Origin: Pseudomonas salomonii
Lineage (GTDB): Bacteria; Pseudomonadota; Gammaproteobacteria; Pseudomonadales; Pseudomonadaceae
Reading direction: 5' to 3'
DNA: 64,000 bases
Assembly (NCBI RefSeq): GCF_900107155.1
Contig: NZ_FNOX01000013.1
Span: 1 to 64,000 of the forward strand
This document shows positions 8,044-16,352 of the stretch, piece after piece. The number at the start of each line of letters is the position of its first letter. Position 1 is the first letter of the stretch. The notes under the pieces are model-generated. The model was not told where the DNA came from. It saw only the letters and a program-made list of their open reading frames with translations, and searched no databases. A program made the position numbers and the translations under genes.

Positions 8044-10368
8044 TTAATGCATCCAGCCCTTGACCCAATCCATCACCGAATCCGCGTCAGCGGGGGCACT
8101 GCCACCGCACGCAGCACCAGCAGGTGGCTCGCTGCCGCGAATATACGGCATCTGTACCGCGCCCGGACAGTTGGCGTCGGAGCCTTGTCCCGTGTGCGGA
8201 TCAATCCACGCCTGCACGATGTTGTCCGGCTGCGGCATGTTAAGCGGCAACGGATCGGCCTTGCGCATGAAACTGGTCCACACCTGCAGCGCACCGGTAG
8301 CACCGGTGAACGGGGTTTTGCCGTTATCGTCGCGGCCCAGCCACACCACGGCCAGCACATCCTGGCCGAAGCCTGCGAACCAGCTGTCACGCGAATCGTT
8401 ACTGGTGCCGGTCTTGCCCGCCAGCGTCAGGTTCGACGGCAGCACGCTGTAGACCGAACGCCCGGTACCTTCACGCATCACGCGCTGCATGGCGTTCTGA
8501 ATCAGGTAGATGGAGCCCGCGTCAAAGCGCTGCTGGATCTGGAACGGGTAACGCTTGAGCGGTTCGCCCTCGGCGGTCAGCACACTGCGAATGCCGCGCA
8601 TCGGGGTATTGAAACCACCGTTGGCGAGGGTCTGGTACATCGTCGCCACTTCCATCGGGGTCATGGCGCCAGCGCCCAGCAGCATCGATGGGAACGCCGG
8701 GAACTCACGGGTGATGCCCAGTCGCCCCAGGGTTTTCAGCACATTCGGCACGCCCACTTCAAGCCCAAGGCGCGAGGTGGAGATGTTGTAGGAATGCGCC
8801 AGCCCCTGGTACAGGAACACAGTGCCGTGGGAGCGACGATCAAAGTTCTGCGGCGTCCACACCTGGCCATCCGCCCCTTTGACCGACAGCGGGTCATCCG
8901 ACAGCCAACTGGTCAGGGTGTATTTGCTTGGTTTTTCCAGGGCCGTGAGGTAGACCGCCGGTTTGACCAGCGAGCCGATCGGCCGCACCGCATCCAGCGC
9001 ACGGTTGAAACCGGCAAAACTGGCCTGGCGGCTGCCGATCATGGCTTGCACTTCACCGGTTTCCGGGTTGGTTACCACCATCGCCGCTTCGACTTCATCC
9101 GAGCCTTTGCGGCCGGTCAGGCGTTTAAAGGTGTCGTTGACCGACGTTTCGGCTTTCATCTGCAGGATCGGGTCGAAACTGGTGAAGATCCGCAGGCCTT
9201 CTTCGGTCAAGTCTTCGTCGCGGTAGTCTTCACGTAGCTGGCGTTTGACCAGATCGATAAAGCCCGGGAACGAACTGTCGGCCAGCTTGCCGCGAGTGGT
9301 AACACCCAGTGGCATTTTTTTCGCCGCCGCGACTTGTTCAGCGGTGGCCACGCCCTGCTGCTCGAGTACATCCAGCACCAGGTTACGGCGCTCAAGCGCA
9401 CGTTCCGGGTTACGGCGCGGGTTGTAATAGGACGGGCCCTTGACCATCCCCACCAGCAACGCGACTTGATGCAATTTCAATTCGGACAAAGGCTGGCCAA
9501 AGAAGAACTGGCTGGCCAGGCCGAAACCGTGCACGGCGCGTTGGCCATCCTGGCCGACGAAGACCTCGTTGAGGTACGCCTCGAGAATCTCCTGCTTGCT
9601 GTAATGCAGCTCCAGCAGCATGGCCATCATGGCTTCGGTGAGTTTACGGGTCAGGCTGCGCTCGTTGGTCAGGTAAAAGTTCTTGACCAATTGTTGCGTG
9701 AGCGTACTGCCGCCCTGGGTCATCTTGCCGCCGGAAGTGTTAACCCAGATGGCGCGGGCAATCGACTTGGGCGACAGACCCCAGTGGCTGTAGAAATCGC
9801 GGTCTTCAACAGCGATCAGCGTATCGAGCAGGTACGGTGGCACCTGATCGAGCTTGATCAGGATGCGATCTTCGAGGTTCTTGGGGTAAATACCGCCGAT
9901 CATCAGCGGCTCAAGGCGTACCACGGGCAGCTTCGAGCCATTGAGCGACGACAGCTCGGCTACGTAATCTCCGGAGAAGCGCACGCGCACCGGCTGGGCT
10001 TTCTCCAGGCCTTCATAGAACTGGAAGCCACGGGTATTCAGGTCGACGGTATTGCCGCTGACCGCTGCGGCGCCAGGGCCGTTGCTCACGGGTTCGCGGC
10101 GATAGCCCAAGGCGTCGAGTTCGGTAAGGAAGTCTTCCTTGCTCAGCTTTTGGCCGGTGAACAATTCCAGCGGGCGTGCATACACCTTGGCCGGGATGGT
10201 CCAGCGCTTGCCGGAGAATTTCTCCTGGACCACGGCGTCGAGGTACACCGCGAAGCCTGCGAGCACCACAAGGCCTACCAGGCTTAGCTTGATGGCCCAG
10301 CCCAGCCACGGGCGCAGGCCGCGTGAAGGAGGTTTTTTACGGGAACGGGGAGATCGGGTTCGAGTCAT
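8044..10368 (-). CDS. mrcB: Penicillin-binding protein 1B, bifunctional glycosyltransferase/transpeptidase
   Basis: This 774-residue class A PBP polymerises and crosslinks peptidoglycan. A basic cytoplasmic tail (residues 1-22) precedes one transmembrane helix (about 24-45). The glycosyltransferase domain shows EDRDFYSHWG (catalytic Glu188) and GGSTLTQQLVKNFYL. The transpeptidase has SLVK (Ser466), SYN in AHSYNIS and KTGT (Lys652). The pre-GT UB2H-like region (RWTIPAKVYARPLELFTG) marks it as PBP1b rather than PBP1a. First gene of mrcB, lipoprotein, yqcC. Confidence 0.97.
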   Translation of the reverse strand: MTRTRSPRSRKKPPSRGLRPWLGWAIKLSLVGLVVLAGFAVYLDAVVQEKFSGKRWTIPAKVYARPLELFTGQKLSKEDFLTELDALGYRREPVSNGPGAAAVSGNTVDLNTRGFQFYEGLEKAQPVRVRFSGDYVAELSSLNGSKLPVVRLEPLMIGGIYPKNLEDRILIKLDQVPPYLLDTLIAVEDRDFYSHWGLSPKSIARAIWVNTSGGKMTQGGSTLTQQLVKNFYLTNERSLTRKLTEAMMAMLLELHYSKQEILEAYLNEVFVGQDGQRAVHGFGLASQFFFGQPLSELKLHQVALLVGMVKGPSYYNPRRNPERALERRNLVLDVLEQQGVATAEQVAAAKKMPLGVTTRGKLADSSFPGFIDLVKRQLREDYRDEDLTEEGLRIFTSFDPILQMKAETSVNDTFKRLTGRKGSDEVEAAMVVTNPETGEVQAMIGSRQASFAGFNRALDAVRPIGSLVKPAVYLTALEKPSKYTLTSWLSDDPLSVKGADGQVWTPQNFDRRSHGTVFLYQGLAHSYNISTSRLGLEVGVPNVLKTLGRLGITREFPAFPSMLLGAGAMTPMEVATMYQTLANGGFNTPMRGIRSVLTAEGEPLKRYPFQIQQRFDAGSIYLIQNAMQRVMREGTGRSVYSVLPSNLTLAGKTGTSNDSRDSWFAGFGQDVLAVVWLGRDDNGKTPFTGATGALQVWTSFMRKADPLPLNMPQPDNIVQAWIDPHTGQGSDANCPGAVQMPYIRGSEPPAGAACGGSAPADADSVMDWVKGWMH

Positions 10369-10486
10369 GGCGGCGGATTATACGCACTTTATTGACGATC
10401 AACATGAGCCGGACAGCGGTTTGCACGACCGACTGTAACCGCCATAATGCCGGCCATGATTTCCCCCAGACTTTGAAGGATCGCCC

Positions 10487-12043
10487 GTGAGCCAGTCCCT
10501 GATCGCAGCCCTGCAAAACCCGGCTTTGTATCCCCATCCGGTTGAAGCGTTCCAAGTCATTGAGACCCATATTTCCTGGGTCATACTGACCGGCCCGTAT
10601 GCTTACAAGCTGAAGAAGCCGATGAACTTCGGCTTTCTGGATTTCACCCAACTGGACGACCGCGGCCACTTCTGCCGCGAAGAGCTGCGCCTTAACCAGC
10701 GCCTGACTGAAGATTTGTATCTTGACGTGTTGCCAATCACCGGCAGCGCCGAAGCCCCGCAATTGGGCGGTGATGGCCCGGTGATCGAATACGCGCTGAA
10801 AATGCGCCAATTCCCGCAAAGCCAACTGCTCAGCACCCTGCAAGCCAATGGCGAGGTCACCAGCGCGCACATTGACGACATGGCCAAGCAGATTGCGCAC
10901 TTCCACCTCAGCGCACCGAAAGTGCCGCAAGACCACCCCGCCGGCACACCGGATGAAGTGATGGCACCGGTTCGCCAGAACTTCGATCAGATCCGCCCGT
11001 TCCTCAGCGACAAAGCCGACCTGGCCCAGCTCGAAGCCCTGCAAGCCTGGGCCGAAGCCAGCTTCGAACGCCTCAAGCCCCTGCTGGCCCAGCGCAAGCT
11101 CGAAGGGTTCACTCGCGAATGTCACGGTGATATTCACTTGGGCAACGCCACCTTGATCGATGGCCAAGTAGTGATCTTCGACTGCATCGAGTTCAACGAG
11201 CCGTTCCGCTTCACCGATGTGTATGCCGACACGGCCTTCCTGGCGATGGACCTGGAAGACCGCGGCCTCAAATCCCTGGCGCGCCGTTTTATCAGCCAGT
11301 ACCTGGAACTGACCGGCGACTACCAAGGCCTTGAAGTGCTGAACTTCTATAAAGCCTACCGTGCACTGGTACGCGCCAAGGTGTCGTTGTTCAGCATGCC
11401 AAGCGAGGCCAGCCCGGTGCAACGCGCCACCACCCTGCGCCAATACCGCAACTACGCCAACCTGGCGGAAAGCTACAGCACCATTCCGTCGCGCTTCCTG
11501 GCGATAACCCACGGTGTTTCGGCCGTCGGTAAAAGCCACGTGGCCATGCGCCTGGTGGAAGCCTTGGGTGCGGTGCGCCTGCGTTCGGATGTGGAACGCA
11601 AGCGCCTGTTTGGTGAACAGAAGGTCGAGAACACCCCGCAAGCCGGTATCTACGCCGCCGAAGCCAGCGCCGCCACCTACGCTCGCTTGAATGAAATCGC
11701 CGATACCGTCTTGCGTGCTGGCTACCCGGTAGTGCTGGACGCGACCTTCCTGAAAAGCGCACAACGCAACGCCGCCGCCAAGGTTGCCGAGGCCACCGGC
11801 GCGCCTTTCCTGATCCTCGATTGCAACGCACCGCAAGCCGTCATCGCTAGCTGGCTGGCGCAACGTCAGGCGGATAAAAACGATCCTTCCGACGCGACAC
11901 TCACCATTATCGAAGAGCAACAGGCCAACCGTGACCCGCTGACCGCCGAAGAACTGCTGCTGAGCAAACGTGTGGAAACCAACGAGAGCGGCACACTCGA
12001 CGCTCTGGTAGCGCACATTCGTCAGCGCCTGCCTGGCCTGTAA
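10487..12043 (+). CDS. Fusion of an aminoglycoside-phosphotransferase-like kinase and a P-loop ATPase
   Basis: This 518-residue protein starts at a GTG. Residues 1 to about 330 resemble the APH/choline-kinase fold, with the catalytic loop HGDIHLGN (around 213-220) and the metal site as IFDCIEF. Residues about 340-518 are a P-loop kinase-like domain with Walker A GVSAVGKS (Lys349), resembling zeta-toxin/gluconate-kinase-type folds. Such bifunctional proteins are widespread in Proteobacteria without an established substrate; resistance should not be assumed. Divergent from mrcB. Confidence 0.85.
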   Translation: MSQSLIAALQNPALYPHPVEAFQVIETHISWVILTGPYAYKLKKPMNFGFLDFTQLDDRGHFCREELRLNQRLTEDLYLDVLPITGSAEAPQLGGDGPVIEYALKMRQFPQSQLLSTLQANGEVTSAHIDDMAKQIAHFHLSAPKVPQDHPAGTPDEVMAPVRQNFDQIRPFLSDKADLAQLEALQAWAEASFERLKPLLAQRKLEGFTRECHGDIHLGNATLIDGQVVIFDCIEFNEPFRFTDVYADTAFLAMDLEDRGLKSLARRFISQYLELTGDYQGLEVLNFYKAYRALVRAKVSLFSMPSEASPVQRATTLRQYRNYANLAESYSTIPSRFLAITHGVSAVGKSHVAMRLVEALGAVRLRSDVERKRLFGEQKVENTPQAGIYAAEASAATYARLNEIADTVLRAGYPVVLDATFLKSAQRNAAAKVAEATGAPFLILDCNAPQAVIASWLAQRQADKNDPSDATLTIIEEQQANRDPLTAEELLLSKRVETNESGTLDALVAHIRQRLPGL

Positions 12044-12136
12044 GAAATATTTCTTGGTCGTGTCGCCGATCTACGGTGCACGACCGAGCAATAGTGGCAC
12101 TATAATGGCGTCATAATTCCAACAGGAGTCGCCATC

Positions 12137-12481
12137 ATGAGTCAGCCCAAGCTTCTTGATACTCCGCTCTACGCACTCCTGCATAAAGACGACATCCGCG
12201 GCTTCAATCAGGAGCGCCCCAAAGACGGCACCATCGACATGCGCGGTGGCGACTTCCGCGGGCTGGACCTGCGTGACCTGAACGCCACGGGCGTGGATTT
12301 CACCGACGCCTACTTCCGCTCTGCCGACCTGCGCGGCCTGGACCTGCGCGAGTGCTCATTGGAAGGTGCCAGCCTGGCCCATGCGCAGATTTCCGGCACC
12401 TACTTCTCCCCCGAACTGACGGCTGACGAGATCCTGATGTCGGTCAATTTCGGCACTCGTTTGCGCTACCGCACCAAGTAA
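12137..12481 (+). CDS. Pentapeptide-repeat protein
   Basis: A 114-residue protein whose centre (about residues 37-90) consists of pentapeptide repeats, A(D/N)LXX-like: GDFRGLDLRDLNATGVDFTD and SADLRGLDLRECSLEGASL. These fold as a right-handed quadrilateral beta helix. It has no signal peptide. The repeats are too few and the protein too small to call it a Qnr-type gyrase protector. A TATAAT at 12101-12106 with no convincing -35 lies 31 bp upstream. Preceded by the ribosome-binding site CAGGAG. Confidence 0.85.
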   Translation: MSQPKLLDTPLYALLHKDDIRGFNQERPKDGTIDMRGGDFRGLDLRDLNATGVDFTDAYFRSADLRGLDLRECSLEGASLAHAQISGTYFSPELTADEILMSVNFGTRLRYRTK

Positions 12482-12683
12482 CTTCATCTTTCGGGCCCCG
12501 GCTGCGCCTGACGCGTAGCGGCGCCTCCTGCCCGCTTGTCGGCAATACCCTTAAAAATTCTTATAAGCTTTTCAGCCGTTCCTGACCAAAGAACCACGCT
12601 TTTCCTACTGAGCGCTACACTCCTTTTCAGGCTTGCCTGGTCACGATACCCACCGCACCATTCGGCCGTCGCAAGGAGGCTTG

Positions 12684-12956
12684 ATGAACGATGAGCTGCA
12701 ACACCTGAAAAACCTGGGCAAGACGTCGGCGCAGTGGCTGCATGCGGTGGGCATCCACAGTGCGTCCGACTTACGTCGCCTGGGAGCTGTAGATGCCTAC
12801 CGAGCCGTGCGCACTCGCGGGTTTCGGGCCTCGAAAGTGCTGCTGTATGCAATCGAAGGAGCCTTGATGGACGTGCACTGGAACGACATCCCGACGGAGC
12901 GCAAGGAGGCATTGAACCGTCAGCTGGAGGCGATTTCAGCGCGTCAGAAGATTTAG
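12684..12956 (+). CDS. TfoX C-terminal-domain protein
   Basis: This 90-residue protein corresponds to the helix-hairpin-helix-like C-terminal domain of TfoX/Sxy (NLGKTSAQWLHAVGIHSASD, then LRRLGAVDAYRAVR). The N-terminal TfoX domain is absent, so competence regulation as in Haemophilus should not be assumed. The start at 12684 is supported by AAGGAGG five bases upstream; a longer in-frame extension upstream has no such site. The gap before it (12482-12683) shows nothing I can name. Confidence 0.8.
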   Translation: MNDELQHLKNLGKTSAQWLHAVGIHSASDLRRLGAVDAYRAVRTRGFRASKVLLYAIEGALMDVHWNDIPTERKEALNRQLEAISARQKI

Positions 12957-13034
12957 GTCTGCAAGAATTCCCAATGTTTACGGGTAGTTCGAACGTGTGT
13001 TTGAGAAAAACCGCAGATCGTCGAAAAACAGAGG

Positions 13035-13066
13035 TTGACTCTCAAATGAGAATCGTTATGATTATC
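13035..13066 (+). promoter_or_regulatory. Promoter and Fur box of prrF
   Basis: TTGACT (13035-13040), a 16-bp spacer and TATGAT (13057-13062) form a sigma-70 promoter with +1 near 13069. The stretch AATGAGAATCGTTATGATTA overlaps the -10 and matches the Fur consensus GATAATGATAATCATTATC at most positions. Iron-loaded Fur would occlude the -10, giving expression only under iron starvation. Confidence 0.85.
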
Positions 13067-13068
13067 AC

Positions 13069-13181
13069 AACTGGTCGCGAGATCAGCCGATAACTGAAAG
13101 ACCATTGGTTCGGACTCTCAGATTATCTCCTCATCAGGCTAATCACGGTTATTTGACCCGGCTCTTGCCGGGTCTTTTTTT
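13069..13181 (+). ncRNA. prrF: PrrF iron-responsive small RNA
   Basis: About 113 nt run from the Fur-controlled promoter to a terminator (stem GACCCGGC/GCCGGGTC, 13155-13174, then seven Ts). The interior contains the segment GATTATCTCCTCATCAGGCT, which I recognise as the conserved antisense core of Pseudomonas PrrF RNAs that pairs with iron-protein mRNAs such as sodB. Length fits PrrF (about 110-116 nt). A single copy is present here, whereas P. aeruginosa has two in tandem. Adjacent to heme-uptake genes. Confidence 0.92.
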
Positions 13182-13198
13182 ACCTGTAAAAAACCGAT

Positions 13199-13966
13199 TC
13201 AGCGCGCAATGATCAACGGATGACCGCGCTCCGGGTGCGGCTGTACCAACACCTCCAAACCAAACACCGCTTTAAGTGGCTCAGGCCGCATCACCTGTGC
13301 CGGTGTGTCCAGCGCGTGTGGGCGCCCCTGCTCCAGCAACAGAATCCGGTCGCAATAACGCGCCGCCAGGTTCAGGTCATGGAGAATTACCAGCACCGCA
13401 GCGCCGCGATCAGCAAATGTACGTATGGCTTGCAGGGTCGTGTGTTGGTGCAAGGGGTCAAGCATCGAGGTCGGCTCATCCAACAGCAGCGTCTGGCCGG
13501 CTTCCCCTGGCCATAACTGCGCCAACACTCGCGCAAGATGCACACGCTGGCGTTCGCCACCCGACAACGCCAGGTAGTTGCGCCCGCTCAAATGGCCCAC
13601 GTCTGCCGCGTGCAGCGCCGCCTGGATGATTTCGTCATCACGCACGCGTCCGGTCTGATGGGGCAAGCGGCCCATGCCCACAACCTCCTCGACGCGGAAT
13701 GCGAAATCCAGCGTGGAAGTCTGCGGCAACACTGCCAAACGTTGGGCCCGGTGCGGCCCGCTCCAGTCCGTCAAGGCTTGCTGATCCAGCCACACCTTGC
13801 CCTGATCCGGCTTCAGTTCGCCGCACAACGCACCGAGCAGCGTGCTCTTGCCTGCTCCGTTAGGGCCGAGCACACCGAGCACTTCACCCGGCAGCAACTC
13901 CAGGGTGACATCCGCCAACACGGTTTTATCGCCACGCCGGACCTGTAACGCTTCTACTCGCAGCAT
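13199..13966 (-). CDS. hmuV: Heme ABC transporter ATP-binding protein
   Basis: This 255-residue ABC ATPase drives heme import across the inner membrane. It shows Walker A GPNGAGKST, signature LSGGERQRV and Walker B LLLDEPTSMLD followed by the H-loop ILHDLNLAARYCD. Its start overlaps the hmuU stop region. It lies tail-to-tail with prrF, 17 bp from that RNA's terminator. The FecE/HmuV-type family could in principle serve siderophores; the neighbouring HmuT points to heme. Confidence 0.93.
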   Translation of the reverse strand: MLRVEALQVRRGDKTVLADVTLELLPGEVLGVLGPNGAGKSTLLGALCGELKPDQGKVWLDQQALTDWSGPHRAQRLAVLPQTSTLDFAFRVEEVVGMGRLPHQTGRVRDDEIIQAALHAADVGHLSGRNYLALSGGERQRVHLARVLAQLWPGEAGQTLLLDEPTSMLDPLHQHTTLQAIRTFADRGAAVLVILHDLNLAARYCDRILLLEQGRPHALDTPAQVMRPEPLKAVFGLEVLVQPHPERGHPLIIAR

Positions 13967-15003
13967 CAGGCGCGCCCTCGCAACAGCAAATAAAGAAAAA
14001 ACGGCGCGCCGATAAAGGCCGTCACGATGCCGATCGGCAGTTCAGCGGGCGCCAGCGCCAGGCGTGCCACCAGGTCTGCAAACAGCAACAGGCTCGCGCC
14101 CGCGAGCACAGACGCCGGCAACAGCACCCGATGATCCGGCCCGGCCAACAAGCGCACCAGATGCGGCACCACCAGCCCGACAAACCCGATCATGCCCGCC
14201 GCCGCTACCGCTGCACCCACACCCAGGGCTGTGCAGAACACCAGTTCACGCTTGAGCCCTTCAACATTGACCCCAAGGTGATTGGCCTCGGACTCACCCA
14301 GCAGCAGTGCATTCAAGGCTTTTGCCCGACGCGGCAACCACAGCGCCACAGCGGCGCTCACCAACAGCAATGGCCACAACCGCGAATAGCTGGCGCCATT
14401 TAGGCTGCCCAGGTTCCAGAAGGTCAGGGTACGCAAGGTGGCGTCATCGGCCAGATAGGTAAACAACCCCACCGCCGAACTGGCCAAGGCGGTAAGCGCG
14501 ATACCGGCCAGCAGCATTGTCGCGACATTGGTCTGACCGTTGCGACGCCCCAGGCGATAGACCAGGGCAGTGACGCCCAAGCCGCCGAGAAATGCGCACA
14601 ACGACAACAGATAAGGCCCGACCGCATCCGGCAGGCCGCCAAAAAAAGAACCGCCGACGATCGCAATAGCCGCCCCGAGCGCCGCACCGCTGGACACACC
14701 GACCAACCCCGGATCGGCCAACGGGTTGCGAAACAAGCCCTGCATCGCCACACCCGACAATGCCAGCACACCGCCCACCGCCAACCCCAGCAAGGTTCGC
14801 GGCAGACGAATCTGCCCAAGGATCAATTCGGCCTGCTCCAGGCCTTGGGCTTCAATCGGCACGCCCATCAGGCGCAAGGCGGCCTTGAGCGTATCCAGCA
14901 ACGGCAGGCTGACCGGCCCCAACGCCAATGAAAGCCAGGTTGCCAGAAGGCATAACAGTGCGAGCCCGATAAACAGCGTTTTCGGTTTAACCAGAGTCGT
15001 CAT
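13966..15003 (-). CDS. hmuU: Heme ABC transporter permease (FecCD family)
   Basis: This 345-residue polytopic inner-membrane protein has around ten hydrophobic helices and FecCD family motifs, such as IRLPRTLLGLAVGGVLALSG and GVAMQGLFRNPLADPGLVGV. It pairs with HmuV and receives heme from HmuT. The start overlaps the hmuT stop by four bases, and its end touches hmuV, so T-U-V is one tightly coupled operon. Confidence 0.93.
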   Translation of the reverse strand: MTTLVKPKTLFIGLALLCLLATWLSLALGPVSLPLLDTLKAALRLMGVPIEAQGLEQAELILGQIRLPRTLLGLAVGGVLALSGVAMQGLFRNPLADPGLVGVSSGAALGAAIAIVGGSFFGGLPDAVGPYLLSLCAFLGGLGVTALVYRLGRRNGQTNVATMLLAGIALTALASSAVGLFTYLADDATLRTLTFWNLGSLNGASYSRLWPLLLVSAAVALWLPRRAKALNALLLGESEANHLGVNVEGLKRELVFCTALGVGAAVAAAGMIGFVGLVVPHLVRLLAGPDHRVLLPASVLAGASLLLFADLVARLALAPAELPIGIVTAFIGAPFFLYLLLRGRA

Positions 15004-15878
15004 TGGGCAGGTTTAGCCTGGGCCGGATAAAACCCGGCAGACAATTGCACCAGGCTTTGCGGCAAACGCGGCCCAAGCCCGCCGACCAGCAGGGTCGGGT
15101 CCAGCTCAAACACGCGGCCATCTTTAGCCGCCGGCGTTGACGCCAGAATCGGGTTTTCCTTGAACAAGGCCGCCCGCGCCGCATCGCCGGTAAGGGCACG
15201 ATCAGCAAACACCAGCACATCAGGGCTCAGACCGGCCAGCGACTCCACCGAAAACGGCTTATAGCCGGTGTGGGTCGCGAGGTTATGCCCGCCCGCCTGC
15301 TGCAACAGCCAATCGGCGGCCGTGTCCTTGCCCGCGATCAGCGGCTTGCCGCCTGCATGCCCGAGCAACAGCAGCACACCCGGCGCCTTCTGCGTGGCCT
15401 GGGCCTTGGCGACCCAGGCTTTCTGCTGATCCAGCTTTTGTTCATACCCGGTAAACAATTCGTTGGCCCTGGTTTCATCACCCAACAGCTTGCCCAGGTG
15501 CTGAAGGGTGCCTTTCAAGGTCGGCAAATCCGGCTCGGCCGAGAACATCTCCACCTGCACGCCCGCTCCGCGAATCTGCGCCAGCACCGGCGGCGGCCCC
15601 ATTTCTTCAGTGCCCACCAACACCTGTGGGCGCAGGCTTAAAACCCTTTCCGCGGACAATTGGCGCTGGTAACCAATGCTCGGCAACGCCTTGAGCGATT
15701 CAGGGTGCTGACTGGTGGTATCCACCCCCACCAGCTTTGACTCCCCGCCCAGCGCCGTGACCCATTCCGATAGCGCCCCACCGGCACTGACCCAGCGTTG
15801 CGGCAGTTCAGAGGCGTACGCCCCGTGGTTGACCAGCAGTGAGGCAACAAGCGCAATAGCGCTGGTACTCAGGCGCAT
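15000..15878 (-). CDS. hmuT: Periplasmic heme-binding protein of the HmuTUV transporter
   Basis: A 292-residue cluster A (TroA/FecB-like) substrate-binding protein with a signal peptide (MRLSTSAIALVASLLVNHGAYA). The segment PSIGYQRQLSAERVLSLRP contains the tyrosine that ligates heme in this family. The start at 15878 follows AAGGAAA with correct spacing; a start ten codons upstream would break the signal peptide. First gene of hmuTUV. The outer-membrane receptor and HmuS-type heme utilisation gene are not in this window. Confidence 0.93.
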   Translation of the reverse strand: MRLSTSAIALVASLLVNHGAYASELPQRWVSAGGALSEWVTALGGESKLVGVDTTSQHPESLKALPSIGYQRQLSAERVLSLRPQVLVGTEEMGPPPVLAQIRGAGVQVEMFSAEPDLPTLKGTLQHLGKLLGDETRANELFTGYEQKLDQQKAWVAKAQATQKAPGVLLLLGHAGGKPLIAGKDTAADWLLQQAGGHNLATHTGYKPFSVESLAGLSPDVLVFADRALTGDAARAALFKENPILASTPAAKDGRVFELDPTLLVGGLGPRLPQSLVQLSAGFYPAQAKPAQ

Positions 15879-15989
15879 AACAGGGTTTCCTTCCAAGGGC
15901 AGGGCCACTCAAGCACTCATGGATGTGACAGTTAAACCCTGTCTGGCATCGTACAGAGCACCCAATCAGCTAACGGGCGAAGCCGGCAT

Positions 15990-16017
15990 TTGATAATTGT
16001 TTGCATTTGAACGTCAA
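15990..16017 (-). promoter_or_regulatory. Candidate Fur-controlled promoter of hmuTUV
   Basis: On the minus strand TTGACG (16012-16017), a 16-bp spacer and TATCAA (15990-15995) form a promoter. It overlaps GATAATTGTTTGCATTTGA (15992-16010, plus strand), which matches about 11 of 19 positions of the Fur consensus, including GATAAT and CATT. The divergent Rieske gene starts only 18 bp away. Confidence 0.6.
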
Positions 16018-16034
16018 GGCACTTAAGGATCGTT

Positions 16035-16352
16035 ATGAAGTTTCTCTGCCCCTCGGATGCACTGGCGCCCAACAGCAGCTGCGGTTTTGAAATAGACGGT
16101 TGCAAAGTAATCGCCGTGCGCCGTGACGGCGTTGCCTACTTCTACCTCAACCGTTGCCCCCATCGCGGCATCCCGCTGGAATGGCAGCCCGACCAGTTCC
16201 TGGACAGCAGCGCCAGCCTGATCCAGTGCGCCACCCACGGCGCCTTGTTCCTGATCGAAAGCGGCGAGTGCATCGCCGGGCCATGCGCGGGCCAAAGCCT
16301 TAAAGCCCTGCCCGGCCGTGAAGACGCGCAAGGCCTGTGGGTTGAACTCTAG
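16035..16352 (+). CDS. Rieske [2Fe-2S] protein
   Basis: This 105-residue soluble Rieske-type ferredoxin has both cluster-binding boxes: CPHRG (Cys-X-His) and CATHG (Cys-X2-His), about 18 residues apart. It has no signal or membrane anchor, so it resembles the small electron-transfer ferredoxins of oxygenases or nitrite reductase small subunits. No partner is adjacent. It is divergent from hmuT across a promoter region with a Fur-like site. Its stop overlaps the convergent sfsA stop. Confidence 0.9.
   Translation: MKFLCPSDALAPNSSCGFEIDGCKVIAVRRDGVAYFYLNRCPHRGIPLEWQPDQFLDSSASLIQCATHGALFLIESGECIAGPCAGQSLKALPGREDAQGLWVEL

Noticed and set aside
10337..12016. A 559-codon open frame opposite the kinase/P-loop fusion gene
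   Set aside because: The plus-strand gene has intact catalytic motifs; the antisense frame has none.
10487..12043. Calling the kinase fusion an aminoglycoside-resistance gene
   Set aside because: Only the fold is shared; core-genome location and the P-loop fusion argue for a metabolic role.
12101..12106. TATAAT upstream of the pentapeptide-repeat gene as a promoter
   Set aside because: No acceptable -35 at 16-18 bp and no extended -10, so it was not listed as a promoter.
12137..12481. Calling the pentapeptide protein a quinolone-resistance (Qnr) protein
   Set aside because: At 114 residues with few repeats it lacks the two-coil, loop-containing architecture of Qnr.
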